Origin: Pleurotus ostreatus/Saccharomyces cerevisiae fusant
Lineage: Eukaryota > Opisthokonta
Length of the DNA stretch: 64,000 bases
Assembly (NCBI GenBank): GCA_024196135.1
Contig: JAMQCK010000050.1
Span: 62,513 to 126,512, forward strand
Direction: 5' to 3'
Below the pieces are notes generated by a model, which was not told the DNA's origin, did not search any database, and saw only the letters and a program-made list of their open reading frames with translations. This document shows positions 55,455-64,000 of this stretch, in pieces. Position numbers and translations under genes: made by a program. How positions within the stretch are numbered: position 1 is the stretch's first letter; each line of letters begins with the position of its first letter.

Positions 55455-56784
55455 ATGTCGAGCACATCCGTACCTCTCTTATCTGTGGCTTTGAGCCCAA
55501 ACATCGCCGACATACCAGTGGCGGAACATATACCAGTCAAGTTTAACCAGGAGTTGGATTATCAATACGTGCGTACGAACTTGTAAAGTGGCATGGATGG
55601 CACGCTAATCGTCCACAGATGTGGACGCTCGAATGGAACTGGGGACTGCCTAGAGGGCAACTGCCACTGGAAAGCTTGCTGAATCGCCTCGAGAGCAAGT
55701 TATTTTCATGCATCGTGTCCCGGCGCCTAACCTGACTTGAACTCAGTGCGCTCCGACATGCTGCGACCGCTCCATGAGATGGACTGGATGCTAATGCCCA
55801 CCTCCGAAACCCTCAACAAGATGATACGACTCCTGAAGCATAACGCCCGTGCGAAGGCATCTTCGCGGAAGGACATCATGAAGGTGAGCTCATCAACCAC
55901 TTAACTAGCTCAGATAATTCCTCATGTTCATGTAGGTGCTCTCCGCGCATGAACACGAGTATGAGCTCAGGTATATGCGCGTTCGTGAAGGTGCGGAGCA
56001 ACCGACAATATATGTCCGCAACGGAACCGCGGCGCCAGACGCGTTCCAATATCCCTATCACGGCCTACCGAAGGTCACGTCGCGCGCCCATCCGCTCTTT
56101 GTTACCTACATGGTGGAACGTGCTACGATGCACGGTATTCATCCTGTCAACGACCGCGACTTGAAAGCGCTGCATATCGCGACCGCGAACGTCGCACGGC
56201 TGTGGCTCAATGAGCCGCCCACCGAATTCAAGTACGGTCCCGACTTCCCCAGCGAACACCGGCATCCAATAAGCGTGGCGGGGCTCAGCTTTCGTCGCCC
56301 GGCGCGCAAAATCTGCAAAACAGATGACTCACGTGTAGAAGAGAAAGACAAGGGCTGCTCCAGCAATTCCGACTCGCGATCGACACCGACATCCACATCT
56401 CTGGGCAAACGCAAGCGCGACACGGCCGATGACGGAGGCTCACCTCGACTGTCCCCGCGTCCTCTAGCATCTGCCTCTGACAAGTGCTTATACGACGACC
56501 ACGACGCACTCCGCGCATGGGCCGACAGTGCAGAGTTCGGAGACCCCAATCTTCGATCGACATCGCCCTCCTTGACCGAGGAGGCAGATGCTGCGCTCTC
56601 GCGATACACGCAGGAGTCCTTTCGCTCCCCTCGACATGTTATGCGGACTGGTAGGAGGCTGCCGGTGGTCTCGTTTCCCATCTATCAAGAACGAGACTCG
56701 TCACGCTTCTCCAGCACTCAATGGGCGGAGTGGAAATATCACATCCTCCTATGGGGCACCCGCAATAGCAGCAGACTTCCGTAG
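55455..56784 (+). CDS. T1-I: outlying HNH-derived family type 1 gene
   Basis: Exons 55455-55568, 55619-55694, 55747-55883 and 55936-56784 give 391 residues. It lies 7 kb from the cluster, beyond three unrelated genes, yet keeps the 76- and 137-nt exons. Intron 2 (55695-55746) starts GC (GAGA|GCAAGT). Landmarks are WTLEWNWGLPRGQLPL, MRSDMLRPLHEMDWMLMPT, EHEYELRYM, LPKVTSRAHPLFVTY, EHRHPISVAGL, SLGKRKRD and a divergent end, SRFSSTQWAEWKYHILLW. HRHP-x-S-V-A-G and the KRKR motif place it nearer T1-G/H than A-F. Confidence 0.82.
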
Positions 56785-56857
56785 AATTTTCCCTTCGTCC
56801 TCTGTGCTCTTAAACGATACGTGTATATCTGGATTTTTCGAAGTAGTTACAGTCCGT

Positions 56858-56966
56858 ATACCCGGCCAGTCGGTGCACACGCAATCAACTACGTGGACAA
56901 ACGTCTGTTGTGTGATATCGAGCCATCTGCGCGAGGGTGCGAGGCGCTGCCGCGGTGACATGGGCA
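56858..56966. repeat. Dispersed repeat, copy 2
   Basis: Partner of 53814-53925, just downstream of T1-I. Here it is not upstream of any recognised gene. Confidence 0.85.
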
Positions 56967-57106
56967 GGCCACTATCAAGGCAGATGACTGCCGTACGCAT
57001 TCCTCGCTGGTATTCCAAGTACCGTGACAGTACGAATCGAGGGCGGAATCAACCATTGCCAGAGCATTCGGCGACGATACCCTTGAAGTAGACTAGTGGT
57101 CATACC

Positions 57107-57316
57107 ATGCACACTGTGACGATACCGCCATCTCGACCAGCCGCCAGTCTATGCGCCCTGCTGGAGACCTATTTAAGCTGTTCAGATTCGACGGGATCTC
57201 AACTGTGGAAGCACTTTGAGAGCGTGCAGCACGATCGAAGGAAGCTACACCAGGAAAGATCAGAGCTAGATCGTCAACTAGCGTACACGAAAGTCGGTGA
57301 CATACAAGTACAATGA
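57107..57316 (+). CDS. Small unassigned ORF
   Basis: 69 codons from ATG 57107. The second half is a Gln/Lys/Arg/Glu-rich helix (ESVQHDRRKLHQERSELDRQ), suggesting a short coiled coil. No introns or family resemblance. It may be a chance frame. Confidence 0.25.
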   Translation: MHTVTIPPSRPAASLCALLETYLSCSDSTGSQLWKHFESVQHDRRKLHQERSELDRQLAYTKVGDIQVQ

Positions 57317-57408
57317 GGAGCTAGACCAAAGCTATAACAGTCAGATATGAGGCCAGCAAATCACTCAGGCCTAACAACGGCGTAGCGAGAAAGTCCCCAA
57401 GTGCCCCC

Positions 57409-59718
57409 TTACACCACAAGGGAGTGCTCATGCTGCTCAACATCGTCCTTGAGCTCGCTATTGCTAGTGACCGGGCTCGTTGCGATGACCGCGTCCTTCT
57501 CCGTGACCGCGCCGGGTACGAAGTTGCCTGAAAGTCCATGTCAGCGCGAGCACCTCGAAGTCCCAGGAGGAGCGTAGACAAAGTCGTCTCGATAACGCAC
57601 CTTCTCTCAACTGCCTCTCTGCCTCCTTGTAGTCGCCAACATGCTGGTACTGCGTTCCCGGGATGAACAACGGTGCCTTGGTGAACAAGTCGTCCATCTC
57701 CTCGAGGCGGCGACCCGTGGTCTCGGGGTAGAAGGCCCAGATGAAGAGGGCGCTAGGGGCGGTAGCGTCAGTACGGCGGGTAACAAGGGGTACGGGGAAG
57801 GGGTGCTACGCACTTCGAATGACTGCAGATCGCGAAGACGAGGTAATACCTCCAGTCAACCTGCGCGAATGCGACGGGTGTTACTTCGGCGATCATGCTG
57901 GAGGAGTTCAGAGGTCAGCGAGAACACAACACTGTAATTAGAATCAACGCACAAATTCGATAGCCACGACGCCGCGCTGGTGATTGCGGTACTCTTCGCG
58001 CGGATGCGGGTTGAGCTGAGGCAAGAAGGTGAGCATGAGATCAGCCCGCGAAGATGGAAGCACTGACAAGATATCTGCCGGGTACGCCCACGAGAGCGGC
58101 CCTATGCACGAGCTGAAGAAGAAGTTGAAGACCCAGGTCGTGACGATGAAGAGCTGCAACAGCGGTCAGACATGGACGACCGTCCTCAGTTGCTGATGCC
58201 TTACATAGTGCGCAGCATCGCTACAAGGTGTGGTTAGCTCACATTCAGACACCAACCCCGTGATCACTCACTTGTCCACCGTCCCTGGCCACCGTGCCAT
58301 CAGGATTGTGCCCACCACGAAGCTCAGCCCCGACGCGATATTTCCCACAATTAGCGGCAGCCTACGCCCAGTGCGGTCCACCCAAATCACACAGCATGCC
58401 TCGCCAATGAGCGCGATGACGCTGTTTATCGACTGGAAGAGCAGAATGCGCGAATTGCTGAAGCCCATGGTGGTGAAAATCGTCGTCGAGTAGTACTGGA
58501 TCGCGGACACGCCCGTGAGCTGGACGGAGAACTGGAGGATGAAGCCGAGGGCGACGCGGCGGAAGTTGGCGGGGACGACGAAGCATTCTTTCCAACTGAG
58601 AGGCAAAGAAGGAGTGAGAGAGGTACGGAGAAAGGAAGGTGAGGGACGCACGTCGATTCTCCGATGTGCTTGGCGCGGTCCATCTCCTGCTGAATATCCT
58701 CGACCTGCGCGAGCACGAACGTATCATTCTCGTCGCCATGTGCATGGAGTCGGGCGAGGGTGGCGCGAGCTGTTCGTTTTATTCAGTGATTCCTCGTTGC
58801 CCAGGGCATTCGGTTGCTCACCAAGGTCCATTCGCCCCTTCTCCGCCTGCCATCTCGGCGACTCCGGCATCAAGAGGATGAACGCGAACAGCGGAATGGC
58901 AGGAATGATCTGGATCCCCAAGGGCACACGCCATTCTGCCTGCGTCCCGACGGTGGCGCCCCCTTGCGCAGTACCATAGGTAACCCAGGACGCAATGAAG
59001 GCTACAGAAGTCATCGTCAGCACCAGATAGACTAACGTGACTCCGCACGCACCTCCGATACCCAACATGAACTGCTGCAGCGTAGTCAGACTACCGCGCA
59101 TACTCGGATGCGCGATCTCCGCCTGGTAGAGGGGTGCGAGGTCCGCGAGGATACCGACACCGAACCCAGCGAAGAAACGCCCCGCAAGCATCATGTCCAT
59201 GTTCTGTGCGCCAGTCTGAAGGGCGCCGCCGAACCTACCCATGGGTGAGTTGATTGCTACCGGAGAGCCGGAAAGGGTTACTCACATGTATATAACGCAG
59301 GCTATTTGAATAGTGTATCGACGACCGAGCTTGTCTGCAGCCCATGCGACTGGGATCATGCCGAAGAAACAACCCAGGACTATTCCTTCCCGTCAGAAAC
59401 GGAAGATGAACAGATCGGCTCGAGGGACATACCAAAGATACTAGTGATCAGACCCTTCAACGAGTCGTTCGCATATCTGGAGCCCATGGTTGCCTCGCCG
59501 CAGTTCAGCGTAATGTAAATGCAGCGAAAGGAGGATAACATACAACGAAATCCGGCGCCGTCAGAACACCTATGCACGCAGTCAGCCCCAGAATACGCGC
59601 GAGGGAGCCTCTACAACGCACCCGCAATAACACCCAGATCATACCCGAAGATGATACTCCCCAAACTCGCGAACAGACCGCAGAGCCAGGTATAAACCTT
59701 CGGCGAGAGCAGCGCCAT
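57409..59718 (-). CDS. MFS sugar transporter
   Basis: Fourteen exons join in frame to 533 residues, the usual size of fungal MFS sugar carriers: 59718-59622, 59569-59544, 59493-59433, 59379-59286, 59234-59053, 59001-58822, 58769-58652, 58595-58272, 58220-58205, 58153-58068, 58015-57953, 57897-57814, 57752-57601 and 57527-57409. Family signatures are FGYDLGVIAG in TM1, ADKLGRRYT in loop 2-3, AGRFFAGFGVGILADLAPLY, PESPRW after TM6, the sugar-contact QLTGVSAIQYYS in TM7, DRTGRR in loop 8-9, GPLSWAYPADI in TM10, and PETTGRRLEEMDDLF after TM12. Exon 9 is only 16 nt. Expected to be a plasma-membrane proton symporter or facilitator; the substrate is not determined, but the GH51 neighbour hints at arabinose or other pentoses. 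Confidence 0.93.
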
Positions 59719-60337
59719 CCTTGCTAGTCGTCAAAGTGCGTCGACGTCGTGAAGCAGCAGCAAGCTTGGAAAAATCCCCGTCAGCTGCCCTCGTCCTTAA
59801 GTACACCATCAGGCGCTTGCCCAGGTCGGTGACATAGCGACCTATAGAGAGAGGACCGCGCGGCCCGCCAGGTCCGTCCTCGGAATAATGGGTCATGGGA
59901 CCGCGAAAGGGACGCGAAGCGCGTCGACAATGGAGAAGCCTGATGGCGATGGGGCGCCGCGTGCCCCGCGGGGCGAGGGATGCGGGGGAGGGAAAGCCCC
60001 CGAGATTGTCAGGATTGCCTAGCTGCCCGAGGCAGGTGTCGGATAACGAGACTGCGTGCCTGAAAGAGAGGGCCTGAAGAGGATTGAAAGGAGGGACGTT
60101 AGCGCAGCGCGCGGGGCGCAAAGTCCGCGAGTCCGGGAAGCGAGCATGCCGGGACCGGTGCCACAAAGCTGGGAAACTGTAAGCGCCAGGGCGCTCTCGG
60201 TCTTGCGGGCTTCATATGGCGGATGGCTCATCGCACGAATACATACATCACATGCTACAGACTCGGGATCGATTGCAGGAAGAGAAGCTTGGGTCCGAAC
60301 GGAGAACAAGGTCCAGCCTTCTCGAGACACAATGGCC
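59719..60337. other. Intergenic region between transporter and GH51 gene
   Basis: About 620 bp. It holds the transporter promoter and the GH51 3' flank. Frames here are short. Nothing else recognised. Confidence 0.5.
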
Positions 60338-62633
60338 TCACGCTTCTATTTTGAATACGAGAACTGCAGAAGAAACGGACGTCAGCGTCATCCAAAAGAG
60401 CGCAAAAGTAGTCCCCTGACCTTGGAACGAGTGCGCCTTGAGATTGTACTTGCCCTCCCACTTCACGCTCTTCTCCACCGTCTTCACCTTCTCCTCCCCG
60501 AACGTATTCTTATCGCGCAGATCCTCGCTCCACACCTCATATACCTTGACCTCCGACGCCACCTTCGTGTCCGCGCCAAACTTGACGGGCACCTCGTACG
60601 CCTTCTCCGCGTGCCGGTTCACGATGGCCACCCTCACCTCCGACGCCTGCGCGACGAAGATCGCGCTTACGTCGACGTACTTGGTGAGCTTCTCGGAGTC
60701 GGGCGACGTCTTCGTGAGCTTCTGAACGAACGCTGGCGTGGTCAGGCCGGTGTAGGCATCGTCCGGGCTGGGATTGGTGACATAGACGTCCAGCGAGGCG
60801 CCGCGCATCAGGTTCGTGAAGAGGTGAAGCGGATAGTAAGTGGTTTGTTTGAAGAGGCCCTCTGGGGACGTAATGATCTGCGAGCATGTCAGATAGTTGC
60901 CATACCGCAGCGAGCAAGGCTACGAACGGGCGAGATGACATTGACAGACCTGAGGTAGATGTAAGTCGAGCAGAACGAGCGTTGACCATGCGGCGCGACT
61001 TACTGAGCTATGCAAGCAATCTTCACGACATCAGCCTTGCGCACGAAGACATTCAACCATGATGCCACGGCTATGACTATAAGCGAAAGCTGTAGCGGGC
61101 CAATGTGAGGGTCTTACCAAGGGCGTCCGAAAGGTCATATTTCTCCTCCGCCCCGTCTTCTCCAGGAGCTGCACCGGCTTAAGACGGGCGAATTGCGATA
61201 ACAGATATGCCCCCTTACCACGAACGGGATCCCTGTACAAGCGGTGAGAAACTCCAAGGATCCGAGACTTCGAGCCACTCACCAGACATTCCACTCGTCA
61301 AAGCAACTGTAAATCAAGCGTGCATGAGCGAGCAATAGTCTCGGTAGAAGACCTGTACGTACACAGTGATCTCCTTGCTGAGGTCGTTCTCGATCTTGGC
61401 CAAGTCGATCAGCGACTTGGTGATGTTGATCGCCTGCTCGGCCGCAGCGGCTGCAGAACCGTATGAACCAGTGGTCACTTCATTCATGGAACCTACTCAC
61501 GACCCATCACATTCACTTCGTGCTTGCCTTCGCTGACGGTGTAGACTACGCACATGTTAGTTAACATCGCGGTCAGGTGAAGGCATGGACGTACTATGGA
61601 TGGAATGATAATCCACGACGGGCGCCAACTTCTTGAGCACGACGCGATCCCAGTCGGCATACCCGGTCTCTGGCTGGCCGTGAGCGATAAACCACAGGTG
61701 AACGAGCGCAACTCCTCACCGCCACAGGCAATGATCTTGATGTTAGGGTCCAAAAGGCGTAGCGCCTTCGCCCATTGGTACGCCTTCTTCGCGTAGTCCT
61801 GCGCCTCCATCTGGCCAACTGGCGCAGCATTAGCGATAGCCTTCACTACATGAAGAACGTCTTGACGCACCTTGCCACGGGCCCCAAACCTCGTTACCGA
61901 GAGACCAGTACTGCCAACATGATCAGGTCCGGCGAAGTCACGGACAGAGATAATAGACTAACCTTAACGTTGTGCGGCTGCTCGTGCCCATTTTTACGCC
62001 TCAGATTCGCGTAGTACGTGTTGGCGGAGCTGTTGCAGTACTCGACCCACGCGAGAGCGTCTTCGAGCGTGCCGGTGCCCATGTTGAGGCAGATGTAGGG
62101 CTCTGTACCGAGAGCGCGGCACCAGTCGATGAACTCGTCTAGGAGAATAAGGGAATGAAGACCGCGAGGGTGAGGTGAGCGCACCCGTGCCGAATTGATT
62201 GCTCTCTTCATTGAGCCAAGCGAGTTCGGGGCGTCGAGGACGCAGTTCCTTGGGCCCGATGCCATCTGAATACGTGTGAGTCTGCGCTCGGATTGATGGA
62301 AGCAGATGTAGAACGCACCTTGCCAGCGATAGCTGCTCACGAAGTTGCTGTATGCAGCAGTGAGATCGACATATTCAAGAGTCGACAAGAGTCGAGATCG
62401 CGCGCGACTCACCCTCCGGGATATCTCACAACAGGGATCTTGAGCTCCTTCAGCACCTCCATCACGTCCGTACGAAAGCCCGTCTTGGGATCTGCGAGGC
62501 CGTGCTGGTTCTCGGGCTCGTAGATGCCTCCGTAGATGCAGCGGCCCATATGCTCGGTGAAGCCTGAGTAGATGCGGGGATCGACATCGTCCACGACGCG
62601 GGCAGGGTCAACGAGGATAGTGGGCGCGGACAT
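60338..62633 (-). CDS. GH51 alpha-L-arabinofuranosidase, probably intracellular
   Basis: Releases terminal alpha-L-arabinofuranosyl residues from arabinoxylan or arabinan fragments. Sixteen exons give 504 residues: 62633-62413, 62347-62319, 62265-62185, 62138-61963, 61910-61871, 61818-61720, 61669-61595, 61545-61501, 61450-61363, 61306-61283, 61232-61219, 61168-61118, 61070-61004, 60949-60928, 60877-60421 and 60363-60338. Landmarks are [47 protein letters not shown] and [10 protein letters not shown]. The acid/base Glu is in GNEVWG (about residue 176) and the nucleophile Glu in FDEWN (about 289); both are kept. No signal peptide is seen, and about 500 residues is the intracellular size class. 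The last exon replaces the usual SFTLL ending with [11 protein letters not shown] and is the least certain. It lies in tandem with the sugar transporter. Confidence 0.93.
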
Positions 62634-64000
62634 AGTGGGCGAAATGCGATGATGGGCGTCTAAGGGATGATAGGATGGGGGAGAGCGCAAGGGGGGAATT
62701 GGTATGGCGCTTCCTCAAGCTGTCCGGCCCGGAGTGTCTTGTGAGCCCCGGAACGCCTGCGCGGGGTCCCCGTCTTCCCCACATCCATCGCAAGGCCGAG
62801 TGACGCGCCTGGCTATCTCGCACACATGGTCGTTTGCAAAGGTACCCGTCCGTGGCCGCCGAGACGACTTGAAGATGGGGAATTAGTCGACCAGCAGCGG
62901 CTCCTGAGCTCTTTTTCAGATCGGTGCATTCTCCCCCTGGCCGAGGAGTCCGTGAGGGGCGGGGGGCGATTGGGGACTGAGAACGAGCTTGGTGAAATCG
63001 CGCATGAGGTCAGAAGACAAGTTATCGCGGAGGAGGTTCGGAGCAAGCCTGTCCACGCGGCGCACGTGGCTTTAATTATCGCCTAGTCAGAATCACAACG
63101 GCGGCAGCATCCATACTGTAAAGCCCATCGGACGCGGCCATAGACACACGCAAGGAGAAGGCGAAGCGTTCAGCATCTCGGCGCCGACAAGGAATTCCTC
63201 AAGCTTGCTTCTATCCAAGGTCCAGGGACGCCCGAGGAAGCGGGTGAAGTCATAACGCAAGTTACATTGTCTGCTTTCAACGCAAAGGTAGCCTCCACTC
63301 ATCTGTGTTCGTGGAGCCCAGACGCAGTGACCTTTCTCAGCGAGAAGGTCGGTACCATGACCACTCATACGCGACTGGAGGCGAAACGTTCCGGGGTGGG
63401 TGAGCGACAGTCACGTCTTCTTTTTTCAAGTCTGTCGTCGTTAGTCTGTAGTTGAGCCTTATGAATAAGTCTAGCCTGTATGCGACGACGAGTAGACATA
63501 CGCGCGACCTGATTCTGGGGAGCTGGGCGACGAGCATTCAAAGCGAGATGCAAACCCACCCCCCATCGACGTACGCACAGAATTGGCTTCGGTAGAACGG
63601 AGCTCGTTCGGGGAAGTCCTACCAGGATGGTCAGTAGGAACCAGAGACAGGATTCTACAACGGCAGTCACCTTCTGGAGCACCCTTCTCGAGTGAATAAG
63701 TGCGCGCAGAACGTGCCTTACAGAATCTCGTTGCCTGGAAAAATGATCCGTACTTTGGTGAAGCTGCAGTACGTCGACGCGCACTGAGCGAGGCGGAGAC
63801 TATGAGTCGTTTGCAACGCCCTGAATGACGGCCTCGCCTCGTGAAGGGTGCAACTCAATGGATTGTCGAGCGGCTGTTCACCTCTTCCTACTACCCACCA
63901 CCGCGACAGGAAACACGCTGGCAAGGGTTCAGAGGTAGTCGCATATGTTACTGCTGGTACTCACGTGTACTTGCAACATGCCCTTCGGTAGGGGAGGAGG
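62634..64000. other. No firm gene; one possible minus-strand exon
   Basis: About 1.4 kb. The left part is the GH51 promoter. A minus-strand frame at 63368-63093 contains NLRYDFTRFLGRPWTLDRSK, which looks more protein-like than its surroundings and could be an exon of a gene extending right. I could not join it to anything. The rest is not recognisable. Confidence 0.35.

Noticed and set aside
1..64000. CRISPR array, bacterial operon or prophage
   Set aside because: The tandem repeats are contiguous minisatellites without spacers, and the genes are spliced and eukaryotic.

Overview
The window is nuclear DNA of a filamentous basidiomycete, most likely an Agaricomycete of the polypore kind. The evidence is the gene style: many GT-AG introns of about 46-65 bp, multi-exon genes on both strands, GC-rich coding sequence, a fungal plasma-membrane H+-ATPase, F-box/LRR genes, an RHS/Crinkler-like P-loop gene, and families of HNH-type proteins of the kind expanded in mushroom genomes. 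The genus cannot be named from the sequence alone. Exon coordinates come from reading splice sites and frames by hand. Nearly all models close in frame; the exceptions are noted.

Layout. 0-6 kb: a short unassigned ORF, a low-complexity gene with an apparent frameshift (1091-3218), three minisatellites, and an RHS/Crinkler-like P-loop gene (3966-5672, minus). 6.6-9.9 kb: PMA1, the H+-ATPase. 10-15.4 kb: a gene-poor stretch with no gene I can defend. 15.4-24 kb: three F-box genes and, between them, a VPS39/VPS3-family tethering subunit with no N-terminal CNH domain. 24-48.3 kb (plus an outlier at 55.5-56.8 kb): an expanded cluster of two related families, called here T1 (nine copies A-I and one relic) and T2 (four copies). 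48.8-52.9 kb: an M1 aminopeptidase with 16 exons. 53-54.5 kb: two inverted CsbD-like stress genes. 57.4-62.6 kb: an MFS sugar transporter and a GH51 arabinofuranosidase. 62.7-64 kb: no firm gene.

The T1/T2 cluster is the unusual part. T2 proteins look like degenerate fungal HNH-nuclease proteins. T1 proteins share the second half of that fold and an invariant 76-nt exon, but lack the N-terminal Cys/His half and the central His. In three places a T1 and a T2 gene lie head to head over 193-376 bp (27.9, 35.0 and 45.0 kb). T1 genes also occur as tandem pairs (A/B, C/D, E/F, G/H). The cluster carries a 1.85-kb segmental duplication, a nonsense-mutated copy, a frameshifted relic, a 950-bp terminal-inverted-repeat element with a 6-bp target duplication, and three GC-AG introns. 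This is an actively diversifying locus; its function is unknown.

The remaining genes are mostly housekeeping or metabolic. PMA1 builds the proton gradient that proton-coupled sugar carriers use. The transporter and the GH51 enzyme lie in tandem on one strand and plausibly act together on arabinose-containing oligosaccharides.
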